A stretch of DNA of 64,000 nt from Clostridium sp. MB40-C1 (GCF_030913655.1 NZ_CP133189.1:1364001-1428000); one strand, 5' to 3'; positions 50,562-59,857 are shown, numbered from the stretch's first letter. A program made the numbers and translations. Notes: generated by a model from the sequence alone, not told the origin.

Positions 50562-51377
50562 ATGGAGAGAGAAATGGAAGGTTTCAAAAGAGAATTAATT
50601 CATCAGCGTAAAGATAATAAAACTATTAAAAGCTATATTAGGGATGTGGAGTTGTTTTTACAGTATATTGATAATAAAGCATTATCAGATATAAATTATT
50701 TTGATATAGAAAATTATAAAGCATTTTTACTGCAGCAAGGATACAAAGTTACATCTATTAATAGGAAAATGGTTGCTGTTAATAGATTTATTACATATTG
50801 TGGATATAAGGTTGAAGTTAGACAAGAAAAAGTACATATGCAAAACTTTCTAGATAATACACTAACTACTGATGAAGTGCAAGCAATGGTAGATAAGGCA
50901 GAAGAACTAGGAGATTATAGGGCAAAAGCATTGATATTAACCTTATATTATACAGGAATGAGGATTTCTGAATGCCTTTCTATCACGATAAATAATATAA
51001 ATAAAGATTATATAACAATTTTAGGGAAAGGTAAAAAATTTAGAAATGTATTATTACCTAAAAAATTAAAAAGCGTGTGGAATGAATATATGAATTATAG
51101 GATAGATAAAAGTAATAAGTTATTTACAGGGCAAAAAGGAGCTATAACAAGACAATGCGCTGACTTAATTATAAAAAAATATGCTAAGCTAGCTGGAGTA
51201 GATGTAAAAAAAGCACATATGCATAATTTGCGTCATGTATTTTGTAAAAATTTAGCTGACAATAATGTATCAATAGATGTCATTGCTGAATTGGCTGGAC
51301 ATAACAGTTTGGACACAAGTAGAATTTACACTCGTAAAACAAAACAAGAATTACTTAATATAATAGAGAATTTATAG
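50562..51377 (+). CDS. Orphan tyrosine recombinase
   Basis: A 271-aa Xer/phage-type integrase from ATG 50562 (SD GGGGGTGG; an in-frame GTG at 50553 lies inside it). All catalytic residues are visible: Arg in TGMRISECL, Lys in GKGKKFRNV, HNLRH, GHNS and the nucleophile in RIYTR. The N-terminal SAM-like domain (TIKSYIRDVELFLQYI) is intact. No phage genes adjoin it. The RNase H-like gene starts 11 bases after its stop, implying an operon. It is the active-looking counterpart of the altered XerD at 33300. Confidence 0.9.
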   Translation: MEREMEGFKRELIHQRKDNKTIKSYIRDVELFLQYIDNKALSDINYFDIENYKAFLLQQGYKVTSINRKMVAVNRFITYCGYKVEVRQEKVHMQNFLDNTLTTDEVQAMVDKAEELGDYRAKALILTLYYTGMRISECLSITINNINKDYITILGKGKKFRNVLLPKKLKSVWNEYMNYRIDKSNKLFTGQKGAITRQCADLIIKKYAKLAGVDVKKAHMHNLRHVFCKNLADNNVSIDVIAELAGHNSLDTSRIYTRKTKQELLNIIENL

Positions 51378-51388
51378 GTGATTTAATT

Positions 51389-52180
51389 ATGAAAATGCTT
51401 ATATTTAGTATGGAAATTATTGAAGAGATAAATGAAAACTATAAAATTAAAATAGAAGGACAACAGGGGCATGCTCACGTACTTTTCTCTCCTAAAACCA
51501 AGAAACTTGAATTTGGAGAAAATAATGAAATGAGTAAATACCTTAAAGAAAATGAATATCAATTCAGAAAAATTCTTCATAATAAAAGACATGATACTTT
51601 TTATAAAGGTTTTAAGTTGACGTTTGCTTTTAGAGATAAAAAAGATGTTGCAGCATTTAATGATAGATCAAAAATAGTTGTTTTAGATAAAAGACATAAT
51701 AAGGTAGACAGTTATGTTTTGGATGAAGGTGAAAAAGATATTTATAAGATATTTACTGATGGTACATTCTTAGAAAAGAAAAATTCTGGAGCTTATGCTA
51801 TTATAATTGAAGATATTCATCATAACTATAGTGTGCATACAGAAAAAACAGATATAAAAGGTAGTAGTCAGATAGAATTATGTGCAGCTATAAAAGGAAT
51901 AGAATTAATAAAAGATGTAGATAAAATTTGTATAATTACTGATAGTCAGTATGTTAGAAAAGGATTAACTGAATGGGTTATGTGTTGGAAGCTTAATGGG
52001 TGGAAAACTGCTAATGGTGAGAATGTTAAAAATATAGAAAATTGGATTAAGTTTGATAAATTAACTGAAGGAAAATATATTGAGTTTCATTGGGTAAAAG
52101 GACATTCAAATCATTTTGAAAATACTTTGTGTGATATATATGCAAGGGAATCAGCAAATTTACCACTTAAAAATTTTTAA
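51389..52180 (+). CDS. RNase H-type nuclease with novel N-terminal domain
   Basis: A 263-aa protein. The C-terminal ~145 residues are RNase HI-like with the D-E-D-D set: FTDGTFLEKKNSGAYAI, QIELCAAIKGIEL, IITDSQYVRKGLTEW, and HWVKGHSNHFENTLCDIYAR (with catalytic His and last Asp). The N-terminal ~115 residues are not the usual hybrid-binding domain and are unrecognised (GHAHVLFSPKTKKLEFGENNEM...). SD TAGGTGAT precedes ATG 51389. Pairing with a tyrosine recombinase is unusual. It should cleave RNA in RNA:DNA hybrids if active. Confidence 0.88.
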   Translation: MKMLIFSMEIIEEINENYKIKIEGQQGHAHVLFSPKTKKLEFGENNEMSKYLKENEYQFRKILHNKRHDTFYKGFKLTFAFRDKKDVAAFNDRSKIVVLDKRHNKVDSYVLDEGEKDIYKIFTDGTFLEKKNSGAYAIIIEDIHHNYSVHTEKTDIKGSSQIELCAAIKGIELIKDVDKICIITDSQYVRKGLTEWVMCWKLNGWKTANGENVKNIENWIKFDKLTEGKYIEFHWVKGHSNHFENTLCDIYARESANLPLKNF

Positions 52181-52316
52181 ACATTAATATTGTAAAATTA
52201 ATAAAATCCATATATAATTATCCATGAATAATATGTAAAGCAATTACAATATTTATATTTTATAATTATTTTACATAGTACACTTAGTTTTACTATTAAC
52301 CTTTGTTTTAAAGCTG

Positions 52317-52358
52317 AAAATACTTTTGAATTGTACGAAAAACACAAAAGTATTTTTA
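52317..52358 (+). terminator. Terminator of recombinase-RNase H unit
   Basis: AAAATACTTTTG / CAAAAGTATTTT stem with T tail. Confidence 0.8.
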
Positions 52359-52403
52359 TGTTTAGATAGATAACCTATGATATATTAAAAGGAGTATAAA
52401 AGG

Positions 52404-53327
52404 ATGATAAAATATGATAATAGACAGGGACTAAAGATTATATTTACCCTTAAAGGATCTGTTGTTAAAAATGTTACACCTCAAGTGATTTTATGTAGCA
52501 TTCTTTCGTTTATGTTTGTTGGTATACATAATATTATTAAGGTAAATATTAACCCTACGCCTTGGGCGATTGTCGGTGGAGCCCTTGGTTTGCTACTAGT
52601 ATTTAGAACTAATACAGCATATGATAGGTACTGGGAAGGAAGAAAACTTTGGGGTGGTATTAGCAATATTTCAAAAAACCTCGCACTAAGTTTGCTAGCG
52701 TATTTTAATAAAAACAAACATGTAGATGACAAAGTAAAATTGAAAATGATCAATTTAATAATTGCCTTTCCCAAAATGGCCAAGCAACTATTGAGAGATG
52801 AGAATGATTTTTCTGAGATTGAGCATTTAAATAAATTTCTTACAGAAGAAGAAATTGAAATCTTATATTCATCTAAAAATGTACCAGTTAGTATAGTGTT
52901 GATGCTGAAAAAAGTTATATATGAGTATGTTGAAAAAGATGGTATTATAAGTTTCGAAGGGAAACTAGATGATTTTTTAAGCATGTTAGGCGGTTGCGAA
53001 CGAATATTAAGAAATCCTATACCCATTGCGTATGTTGTTCATTTAAAGACACTTCTTATATTATTTTGCTCAACTTTAACTTTTGCTATCGCTAGTAGTA
53101 TGGGGTGGCTTTCAATATTAGTTATAATATTTGTTAGTTTTGCGTTTTTAGGTATAGAAGAAATAGGAGTTGAAATTGAAGACCCTTTTGGATATGATGA
53201 TAATGATCTTCCGCTTGATGATATTTGTGAAGGAATAGAAGCTACAGTGCTAGGCATTTACAAACAGTATAAGATGCTAGAAGGCATTGGCATAGCTAAA
53301 GAGGAAGTTGCTGTAAGTAAAAATTAG
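52404..53327 (+). CDS. Bestrophin family membrane channel protein
   Basis: A 307-aa bacterial bestrophin (YneE/UPF0187). Diagnostic stretches are PWAIVGGALGLLLVFRTNTAYDRYWEGRKLWGGI and EIGVEIEDPFGYDDNDLPLDDICEGIE. The first two helices (ILCSILSFMFVGIH and the GALGLLL region) and later helices (LLILFCSTLTFAIASSMGW) give a four-helix topology. Bacterial members are cation or anion channels; selectivity is not inferable here. SD AAGGAG precedes ATG 52404. Monocistronic. Confidence 0.92.
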   Translation: MIKYDNRQGLKIIFTLKGSVVKNVTPQVILCSILSFMFVGIHNIIKVNINPTPWAIVGGALGLLLVFRTNTAYDRYWEGRKLWGGISNISKNLALSLLAYFNKNKHVDDKVKLKMINLIIAFPKMAKQLLRDENDFSEIEHLNKFLTEEEIEILYSSKNVPVSIVLMLKKVIYEYVEKDGIISFEGKLDDFLSMLGGCERILRNPIPIAYVVHLKTLLILFCSTLTFAIASSMGWLSILVIIFVSFAFLGIEEIGVEIEDPFGYDDNDLPLDDICEGIEATVLGIYKQYKMLEGIGIAKEEVAVSKN

Positions 53328-53384
53328 TTAACTAAAATATAGAAGAATACATAGAACATACATATATACAATATACATAAATGT

Positions 53385-53418
53385 AAAAAACCAGCTTTTG
53401 ATTTAAGCTGGTTTTTAA
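53385..53418 (+). terminator. Terminator of bestrophin gene
   Basis: AAAAACCAGCTT / AAGCTGGTTTTT stem with a short loop. Confidence 0.9.
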
Positions 53419-53518
53419 TGTATGGGCTAAAATTAATTAAATTTATTATTCCATAAATTAACCATGAGAGAACTTCTTATTAGGGCATATTTTATATATA
53501 AATGTAAAAGATATATTT

Positions 53519-53935
53519 ATGATTAGAAGATTTATAATTTATGGACTTTTAGGCGCTTGTGGAGAGGTTTTATGGAATGGAATTGGTTCTATGATGAGAG
53601 GAGACTTGAAGCTTACAGGGTGGACATCTATGTGGATGATCCTAATATATGGGCTTGCTATTTTTTTAGAGCCTATTCATGATAGAATAAGACACCTTTC
53701 ATTTCTTATAAGAGGAGGTGTGTATACAGTTTTAATATTTATGGTAGAGTTTTTTAGTGGTTTTTTACTTAGAGAAATTCTAGGTGTTTGTCCATGGAAT
53801 TATGTAAATAAGCCTCTTTCATTTTATGGATTAATTACATTAACTTATACTCCAGTATGGTTTATTTGCGGTCTTATATTTGAAAAAATACATGATTTTT
53901 TTACAAGAATAGAGTACATTTTTAAAAAATATTAA
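53519..53935 (+). CDS. CmpB/ABC-permease-like small membrane protein
   Basis: A 138-aa protein with four hydrophobic segments and the features GACGEVLWNGIGSM, GWTSMWMILIYGLAIFLEPIHDRIR and ILGVCPWNY. These match the short putative ABC-transporter permease (CmpB-type) family common in clostridia. No ATPase gene is adjacent. The SD is weak (ATG at 53519 after a T/A-rich stretch). Confidence 0.8.
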   Translation: MIRRFIIYGLLGACGEVLWNGIGSMMRGDLKLTGWTSMWMILIYGLAIFLEPIHDRIRHLSFLIRGGVYTVLIFMVEFFSGFLLREILGVCPWNYVNKPLSFYGLITLTYTPVWFICGLIFEKIHDFFTRIEYIFKKY

Positions 53936-54009
53936 TTTACTATGATTGTAAGAATAGTTTTTTATTCAATGTTGAATTTAAAGTTAAACTTACTTCATAA
54001 CTATAACTT

Positions 54010-54261
54010 TAAGATATATGATTGGAATGTTGATTCACAGGATGGAGTAACCCCCAAAACATCACCCAGTAAACTGTTTAGAAAAGCTACAAAAGTGATG
54101 TTAATTCAGAACCTATAATATTACTTATGCATTGTGATTATATGCATGAAAATACCTACAAGACTTTGGATAGGATAATAAAATTTTATAAAGATAGTAG
54201 CTATGAATTTAGAGTTGTTGATGAAAATACTCCAGAACATTATTTCTCATTTAAAAAGTAA
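54010..54261 (+). pseudogene. Frameshifted remnant of a polysaccharide deacetylase
   Basis: The first frame reads YDWNVDSQDGVTPKTSPSKL; after a shift near 54095 another reads VNSEPIILLMHCDYMHENTY and continues to VVDENTPEHYFSFKK, then a stop. This is the C-terminal third of a NodB-type peptidoglycan deacetylase (WNVDSxD and LLMHD motifs). The catalytic N-terminal half is absent and the normal LLMHD reads LLMHC. A decayed gene in the 53936-54575 gap, followed by a strong hairpin. Confidence 0.8.
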
Positions 54262-54320
54262 TAAATACCAAAATTTTAAAATTATAGTGTTTACTTAAAA
54301 TATATAGCAATTGAAATAGT

Positions 54321-54368
54321 GATAAGGAAAGCTTTAGGCTTGTTAAAGTCTAAGGCTTTCCTTACTTT
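54321..54368 (+). terminator. Long hairpin after the deacetylase remnant
   Basis: AAGGAAAGC (54324-54332) pairs with GCTTTCCTT (54355-54363), with further internal pairing (TTTAGGCT / AGTCTAAG). Confidence 0.7.
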
Positions 54369-54575
54369 AATAAATTAGAAGGATTTTATATTTATTATGT
54401 ATTATAATTTACATTAGGATAAACTAATGTATAATAATAAATAGCAATTTGTGAAATATAGGGAAATACACTAATAAATAATATTATAATACATAAAAAT
54501 TATAATATTATAGTTATGAAATCTTTTAAGTAGTTTTTATAATTATAATAAATAACAATAAATTGGGAGATTAAT

Positions 54576-54842
54576 ATGAAAACATATCTAGCAGAATACC
54601 TCATTTTTTTAAACATAATAGGATTTTTATCAATGTATGTTGACAAAGTAAAAGCAAGAAACAAAAAATGGAGAATAAAAGAAAGTACCTTATTATTTAT
54701 AGCTATATTAGGTGGAAGTTTAGGATCATATTTAGGAATGAAAGCATTTAGGCATAAGACTAAACATAACAAATTTGTATATGGTATTCCAATAATACTA
54801 ATAATCCAATTAGTATTAATTAAGTCAGTAGTAGCCTATTAG
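54576..54842 (+). CDS. DUF1294 membrane protein
   Basis: An 88-aa protein with three hydrophobic segments and the family motifs MYVDKVKARNKKWRIKESTLLFIAILGGSLGSYLGMKAFRHKTKH-NKF (shown in parts: YVDKVKARNKKWRI, GGSLGSYLGM, RHKTKHNKF). Function unknown. GGGAG precedes ATG 54576. Confidence 0.9.
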   Translation: MKTYLAEYLIFLNIIGFLSMYVDKVKARNKKWRIKESTLLFIAILGGSLGSYLGMKAFRHKTKHNKFVYGIPIILIIQLVLIKSVVAY

Positions 54843-54932
54843 TTAATGAATTAATGAGTTTTAAGATATCTAATAAAAAATATTAGATGAATATTATATG
54901 TAATAAATAAAAATTTAATTGGAGTGATATGT

Positions 54933-55337
54933 GTGAAAAAAGGACAAGATTACATAGGAGTTGGAGTAGGAGCGGTAATTATTAATGAAAATAAGGAGAT
55001 ATTATTGCTACTAAGAGAAAAATCACCAGAATTAGGTTGTTGGTCTATTCCAGGTGGAAAAGTTGAAATGTTTGAAACTGTGGAAGACGCCATAAAAAGG
55101 GAAGTTAAAGAGGAACTTGATGTAGAAGTAGAAATAATTAAGCTTATAACAGTTACAAATCATATAATTTGGAAAGAAAAAGCTCATTGGGTTGCACCTA
55201 CATTTCTTGCTAATGTTGTAAGTGGACAAGTAAAAAATGTTGAACCAGAAAAACATAAAGAAGTAAGGTGGTTTTCTATTGATAACTTACCACATAATAT
55301 AACAATCACTACTAAAAATGCAATAAAACATTTGTAA
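54933..55337 (+). CDS. NUDIX hydrolase (MutT-like)
   Basis: A 134-aa enzyme from GTG 54933 (TTGGAG 8 bases upstream). The Nudix box is GGKVEMFETVEDAIKREVKEELDV. The fold begins with GVGVGAVIINENKEILLL, and CWSIPGGKVE is typical of MutT/nucleotide-clearing members. The substrate is unknown. The transcript would end at the inverted repeat 55353-55446, whose 3' arm is followed by a T run. Confidence 0.9.
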   Translation: MKKGQDYIGVGVGAVIINENKEILLLLREKSPELGCWSIPGGKVEMFETVEDAIKREVKEELDVEVEIIKLITVTNHIIWKEKAHWVAPTFLANVVSGQVKNVEPEKHKEVRWFSIDNLPHNITITTKNAIKHL

Positions 55338-55352
55338 AAATTAATAAGGATT

Positions 55353-55446
55353 GGCTGTTTCAAAATAAGCTTTAGGCATAATATATTGAAGATTTAATCT
55401 AAAAAACAATCAATATATTGTGCTATTTTTCTGTTTTGAGACAGCC
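55353..55446. repeat. MITE-like inverted repeat with GGCTGTTTCAAAA ends
   Basis: GGCTGTTTCAAAA (55353-55365) and TTTTGAGACAGCC (55434-55446) are 13-bp inverted ends with one mismatch. GAGACAGCC-type ends occur on several Firmicute insertion sequences. The interior CAATATATTGT is shared with the element at 34215. It may double as a terminator. Confidence 0.5.
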
Positions 55447-55507
55447 ATTTTTTATATTAAAAGGAAACTAGAGATAGTTTTTTATTTAAATAAATCATCT
55501 AGTAATT

Positions 55508-55561
55508 GATAATGAGAATGATTAACAAAAGGTTGTAATTATCATTTAAACATGATAATAT
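55508..55561 (+). promoter_or_regulatory. Fur-box promoter of the ferrosome-like cluster
   Basis: GATAATGAGAATGATTAAC (55508-55526) matches the Fur consensus GATAATGATAATCATTATC at 16 of 19 positions. Just downstream are -35 TTGTAA (55533-55538) and -10 TAATAT (55556-55561) with 17-bp spacing. They are covered by a second inverted repeat, ATTATCAT / ATGATAAT (55538-55559). Iron-dependent repression is the likely outcome. Confidence 0.7.
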
Positions 55562-55649
55562 AGTTAAAGTAGTTTATAAATAGAATAATTTCCAAGTATA
55601 TATTTGGTATACATTTTACACATGAATATTTATAAAAAGAGGTGAACTA

Positions 55650-56225
55650 ATGAATAGAAACTTTTTAAAATTTGTTATGTGGAGCATAGGTGCTTATATG
55701 CTCAAAAATATAAATGATACAAATAAAACTCAAAATCAAAAGATAAAAGGAAATATACCAAGTTTTAAAGGTGTGTTAGAAGTCAGACATACGCTTGATG
55801 GTAGAATTAGATTATATGTACCCATGATAAAAAATAATTTAAACTTGAAAAAATTTATTTTAAAGGAAATGGGAAGAATTCCAGCAATAAGTTCTATAGA
55901 AGTAAATAGTATAACAGGAACTATTTTAATATACTATGATAAAACCACTATAAAGCCAATGCTATTAATAGGTGTTGTTATTAAACTTTTAAATTTAGAA
56001 GAAGAAGTAAGGAAAGAACCTGAATCAAAAATAAGCAAAGAGTTAAAGAATATAAAGGATAGTTTGAATTATGCTGTTTATAATAAAAGCCAAGGCATTT
56101 TAGATATGAAAACTATAGTTATTCTTTCTTTGCTTATTTGTGGACTCTATAAATATAAAAAATATCCTTATATGGCTCCAGGGGGTATTACTTATTTGTG
56201 GTGGGCTTACTCAAGTATAAAATAG
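55650..56225 (+). CDS. HMA2-domain protein, ferrosome cluster gene 1
   Basis: A 191-aa protein. Residues ~45-110 form an HMA2-like domain with the motif RHTLDGRIRLYVP, then ISSIEVNSITGTILIYYD. A short N-terminal hydrophobic patch and C-terminal hydrophobic stretches (MKTIVILSLLICGLY; YMAPGGITYLWWAY) suggest membrane association. It has no CxxC metal motif, unlike classic HMA domains. First gene after the Fur-box promoter. HMA2 proteins with the H-x3-GR-x-R motif are hallmarks of ferrosome (fez) loci; a role at the iron-storing membrane compartment is inferred. Confidence 0.8.
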   Translation: MNRNFLKFVMWSIGAYMLKNINDTNKTQNQKIKGNIPSFKGVLEVRHTLDGRIRLYVPMIKNNLNLKKFILKEMGRIPAISSIEVNSITGTILIYYDKTTIKPMLLIGVVIKLLNLEEEVRKEPESKISKELKNIKDSLNYAVYNKSQGILDMKTIVILSLLICGLYKYKKYPYMAPGGITYLWWAYSSIK

Positions 56226-56329
56226 GTAATACTAATATTGTATGATTTTATTTAAGAGTAGAGTAATTAATACTAAACATCTAAATTAATTACTAATAGA
56301 GGTAAATAGAATTTTAATAGGGGGACCAT

Positions 56330-56710
56330 ATGATTAACATTCAAAAGTATATATTAAGACACGTTGCAAAGGTAAAAATAATACATAGTATGCCAGGAAG
56401 AATTCGTTTAAAAGTACCTAATTTAAATAAGGTTCCTGAAGAGTTTAGAAATTATGATAAATTTTTTATAAAAGCAATTAGAATATTAGATGGAATTGAA
56501 GATATATCTATGAATTATCTTATTGGTACAACACTTATAACCTATAATAGTAAAGTAGTATATGAAGAAAAAATAATGAGATGGATAAAAATTATAATAG
56601 ATATTGGAATAAATAATATAATTTTCATTCACCAATATGGGGAAAGTAATTTAGAACATGTAGTAAGTACTTTAGAACAGCAGCTAAAAGAGGAAGTAGC
56701 CAAACTATAG
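56330..56710 (+). CDS. HMA2-domain protein, ferrosome cluster gene 2
   Basis: A 126-aa protein that is mostly a single HMA2-like domain: VKIIHSMPGRIRLKVPNLNKV then IEDISMNYLIGTTLITYNSK. A C-terminal amphipathic helix ends it. SD GGGGG precedes ATG 56330. It shares the H-x3-GR-x-R motif with the genes on both sides, lies 39 bases from the ATPase gene, and is presumably co-transcribed. Confidence 0.82.
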   Translation: MINIQKYILRHVAKVKIIHSMPGRIRLKVPNLNKVPEEFRNYDKFFIKAIRILDGIEDISMNYLIGTTLITYNSKVVYEEKIMRWIKIIIDIGINNIIFIHQYGESNLEHVVSTLEQQLKEEVAKL

Positions 56711-56749
56711 GAAAATTTATAAACTTCGAATAGGAGGCCTGATGTACAG

Positions 56750-58963
56750 ATGATATCAAAAAAAAGAGAGCCTTTGTTTAAATGTAATATAGTACACAAT
56801 ATTCAAGGAAGATTACGTGTTAATTGTAGAGCTTTAAAGTATTTAGGAAAGTATAAAAATGAGTTTGAACAAAGACTTAAATCAATAAGAGTTATTAAAG
56901 ATGCAAAAGTAAACATAGTTACTAAAAATGTTTTAATTTATTACGATAATGAATTAAGTAATACAGAAGAAGTAATAGATATATTTGAAGAATGTATTTC
57001 TGTTTACTCTTTGTTTGTGTATAAGGAAGAAAGAGAAGAAGTATCAAAAAGTATTGCTATTGAGAGAAGTCCAAAAGAAGAGTCTTCAAAAGATATATTA
57101 AAGAGATTACTAATTACTTCAGGAACTTTAGCTTATTCTTTAATTAAAAAGAATACTAATGCATTAGTTAAAAGTACCTCTGTGTATAGTAAATTTACAA
57201 CATTTCCAGCCATTACAAGTTTATATTTAACTTTACCTTTATTTAAAAGTGGTATAAATTCATTTAAAACATCTCATAAACCTAATGCTGATACTTTAAC
57301 AATAACTTCAATTTTAGCTAGCTTATTATTAGGAAAAGATGTTTCAGCTTTAACAATTATACTTTTATCAGATGTAGCAGAATTGTTAACTTCATATACA
57401 ATGGAAAAAACAAGAAAATCTATAAAAGATATGTTAGACTTAAATGAAGAATTTGTATGGAAACAAGTAGAGGATGGTAGTGTTAAAAAAACAAGAATAG
57501 ATGAAATAAAAAAAGGAGATTTAATCTTAATACATACTGGAGAAAAGATTTGTGTAGATGGACAAGTTTTAAGTGGAGAAGCAATAGTAGATCAATCAGC
57601 GGTTACTGGCGAATTTATGCCTGATATAAAGAAAAAAGGTTCATCTGTATTTGCAGGAACTATGGTTAAAAACGGTGTTATAACGGTATCGACCCAAAAA
57701 GCTGGAGATGATACTGTAGTTTCAAGAATAATTCATTTAGTGGAAGATGCATCATATAAAAAAGCTCTTATTCAAGATTATGCAGATAAATTTTCTAGTT
57801 ATTTGATTCCTTTTAATTTTTTATTTGCAGGTATAACTTATTGGGTAACTAAGAGTCCAGTAAGAGCTTTAAATATGTTAATAATCGATTATTCTTGCGG
57901 TATAAGACTTTCTACAGCTACAGCTTTTTCAGCATCTATAAATACAGCTGTTAAAAACGGAGTTCTTATTAAAGGTGGAAATTATATTGAGTCTTTATCA
58001 AATGCAGATACTTTGATATTAGATAAAACGGGAACTTTAACTGAAGGAAAGCCTCAAGTGGTAAGTGTTAATATATGCAAAGAAGGATTAAAAGAAAAAG
58101 AAATATTAGAAATAGCAGCTGCAGCAGAGGAAACTTCTAAACATCCTATGGCAGTAGCTGTAATGTCAAAAATAAGACAAAAAGGATATGAGGTTCCTAA
58201 GCATGGAGAGACAATAACACATATAGCTAGAGGATCAGAAACTAATATAGGAGAAGATATTATAAGAGTTGGCAATAAAGCTTTTATGGAAGAAAACAGT
58301 ATAAATTTGAATAAAGTTAATAACAAAGCTAATTTATTAGTTTCTAAAGGGGAAAGTATAATTTATATAGCTCAGAATAAAGAACTCATTGGCATATTAG
58401 GAATACAAGATAAAATGAGATCAAATATGAAAAAGTCTATAAATAAATTAAGATATGAAGGTCTTAATGATATCATATTATTAACTGGTGATTTGAAAGA
58501 ACAAGCTGAGGCTGTAGCAAGCAAAATGGGGGTAGATAGCTATGAGGCAGAACTTCTACCAGAAGATAAGGCAAAAGCTGTTTTAAAACTTCAGTCTAAA
58601 GGTTCAAAAGTAATAATGGTAGGAGATGGAGTTAATGATGCACCAGCTCTTGCTTATGCTGATGCTGGAGTTGCTTTAGGAGGAAGTAGTACAGATGCAG
58701 CTATGGAAGCTTCTGATATTACTATTCAAAGTAATAATCCTATGTTGTTGCCAACAGTAGTGGAGCTTTCTAAAAAAACTATGAATATTGTTAGACAGAA
58801 TTTTGGTTTAGCAATAGGTATAAATAGTGTAGGGCTTTTATTAAGCGCAGCAGGGGTTTTACCTGTGTTTTGGGGTGCAGTCATTCATAACTCTAGCACA
58901 ATATTTGTAGTTTCTAATTCTTTAAGATTACTCTTTTATGATATGGAGAGGGGAAATTATTAA
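56750..58963 (+). CDS. P1B-type ATPase of ferrosome (FezB-like) type
   Basis: A 737-aa metal-transporting ATPase. An N-terminal HMA2-like domain (IVHNIQGRLRVN) replaces the usual CxxC HMA. Motifs: TGE (Thr286), phosphorylation site DKTGTLTEG (Asp425), HPMAVAV, and GDGVNDAPALAYADAGVALG (Gly625). The transmembrane metal motif is DYSCGIRLS (Cys383), a Ser-Cys form rather than CPC/SPC, consistent with P1B-6-type iron-linked ATPases. It is likely to pump Fe into ferrosome vesicles or out of the cell. Its stop overlaps the next ATG by one base (TAATG). Confidence 0.88.
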   Translation: MISKKREPLFKCNIVHNIQGRLRVNCRALKYLGKYKNEFEQRLKSIRVIKDAKVNIVTKNVLIYYDNELSNTEEVIDIFEECISVYSLFVYKEEREEVSKSIAIERSPKEESSKDILKRLLITSGTLAYSLIKKNTNALVKSTSVYSKFTTFPAITSLYLTLPLFKSGINSFKTSHKPNADTLTITSILASLLLGKDVSALTIILLSDVAELLTSYTMEKTRKSIKDMLDLNEEFVWKQVEDGSVKKTRIDEIKKGDLILIHTGEKICVDGQVLSGEAIVDQSAVTGEFMPDIKKKGSSVFAGTMVKNGVITVSTQKAGDDTVVSRIIHLVEDASYKKALIQDYADKFSSYLIPFNFLFAGITYWVTKSPVRALNMLIIDYSCGIRLSTATAFSASINTAVKNGVLIKGGNYIESLSNADTLILDKTGTLTEGKPQVVSVNICKEGLKEKEILEIAAAAEETSKHPMAVAVMSKIRQKGYEVPKHGETITHIARGSETNIGEDIIRVGNKAFMEENSINLNKVNNKANLLVSKGESIIYIAQNKELIGILGIQDKMRSNMKKSINKLRYEGLNDIILLTGDLKEQAEAVASKMGVDSYEAELLPEDKAKAVLKLQSKGSKVIMVGDGVNDAPALAYADAGVALGGSSTDAAMEASDITIQSNNPMLLPTVVELSKKTMNIVRQNFGLAIGINSVGLLLSAAGVLPVFWGAVIHNSSTIFVVSNSLRLLFYDMERGNY

Positions 58964-59799
58964 TGAGTAGACCAACGATTCTTATTATGCACACTCTTCC
59001 ACATAGGGTGAGGTTGAAGTTATCCCATCCTTTAAGAGATGAAGAAAAAGTAATTGAAACAATGAAGGATGGAGATAGAATTAAAGCCTTTACTTATAAC
59101 AAAATTACTAAATCCGTAATAATTGAATTTGATAATGTAAAAACAGATTTAGAAGAAACAATAATAAGATTAGCTATTGTATATTCAAAAGAGTATGATA
59201 TGACACCTATAAATATTTATAGTAATTCACCAACAAGAGATATGCCTAAAATAGCATATTATTCATTATTAACTATTTTAGGAGCCAGTATATCAAAGCT
59301 TTTAAAGCCTGCTAAAAACATACAAGAGTTGTTTAACTGGTTAGCGGTAGGAACAACTGTAGCTGCTATAGGTGAGCATGCCTATATGGAAATAAACAAA
59401 AAAGGAGCTTTTGATCCAGAGGTAGTTTCAGTAATGTACCTTATAAACTCTTTAAGTAAAGGAAATTTTGTAATCCCATCTATACTTACGTGGATAACGA
59501 CTTTCGGAAGACATATATTAAATTTATCCTATGATAATGTAGTACTTAATATTAAAGAGGAAAAAAATATGTATACTGATGAAGTTTATTATGAAGTATC
59601 TTTAAGTAAAGAAAAAGATATTGAAAAAAAATCCGACTTTTTTAAAGCTATTATTTCTGGATATTTAGAAAAACCTAATTATTTTTGTAAAAACAATTTT
59701 GTTATGGCAAATAATGAAGGTGCCTTTTTTAATAGAAAGATGTATAAAAGCTTTAATTGTGACATTGGTAATATCATTTTAAATGATAAATATATATAA
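58963..59799 (+). CDS. HMA2-like membrane protein, ferrosome cluster gene 4
   Basis: A 278-aa protein overlapping the ATPase stop, so translationally coupled. Residues ~5-75 are an HMA2-like domain with HTLPHRVRLKLSHPL (His in place of the usual Gly, H-x3-HR-x-R). The middle (PKIAYYSLLTILGASISKLL, LFNWLAVGTTVAAIGEHAYMEI, DPEVVSVMYLINSL) looks membrane-embedded or tightly associated. The C-terminal ~70 residues are soluble. Unrecognised beyond the domain; position and motif tie it to the cluster. Confidence 0.75.
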   Translation: MSRPTILIMHTLPHRVRLKLSHPLRDEEKVIETMKDGDRIKAFTYNKITKSVIIEFDNVKTDLEETIIRLAIVYSKEYDMTPINIYSNSPTRDMPKIAYYSLLTILGASISKLLKPAKNIQELFNWLAVGTTVAAIGEHAYMEINKKGAFDPEVVSVMYLINSLSKGNFVIPSILTWITTFGRHILNLSYDNVVLNIKEEKNMYTDEVYYEVSLSKEKDIEKKSDFFKAIISGYLEKPNYFCKNNFVMANNEGAFFNRKMYKSFNCDIGNIILNDKYI

Positions 59800-59857
59800 G
59801 GTTTTTGCAATAATCGTTAGTAATAAAATATTTAATATAAACAAAGGAGGAACAGAG

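Noticed and set aside
52481-53026. 181-codon antisense frame in the bestrophin gene
   Set aside because: Overlaps a clear bestrophin coding sequence and has no start signal.
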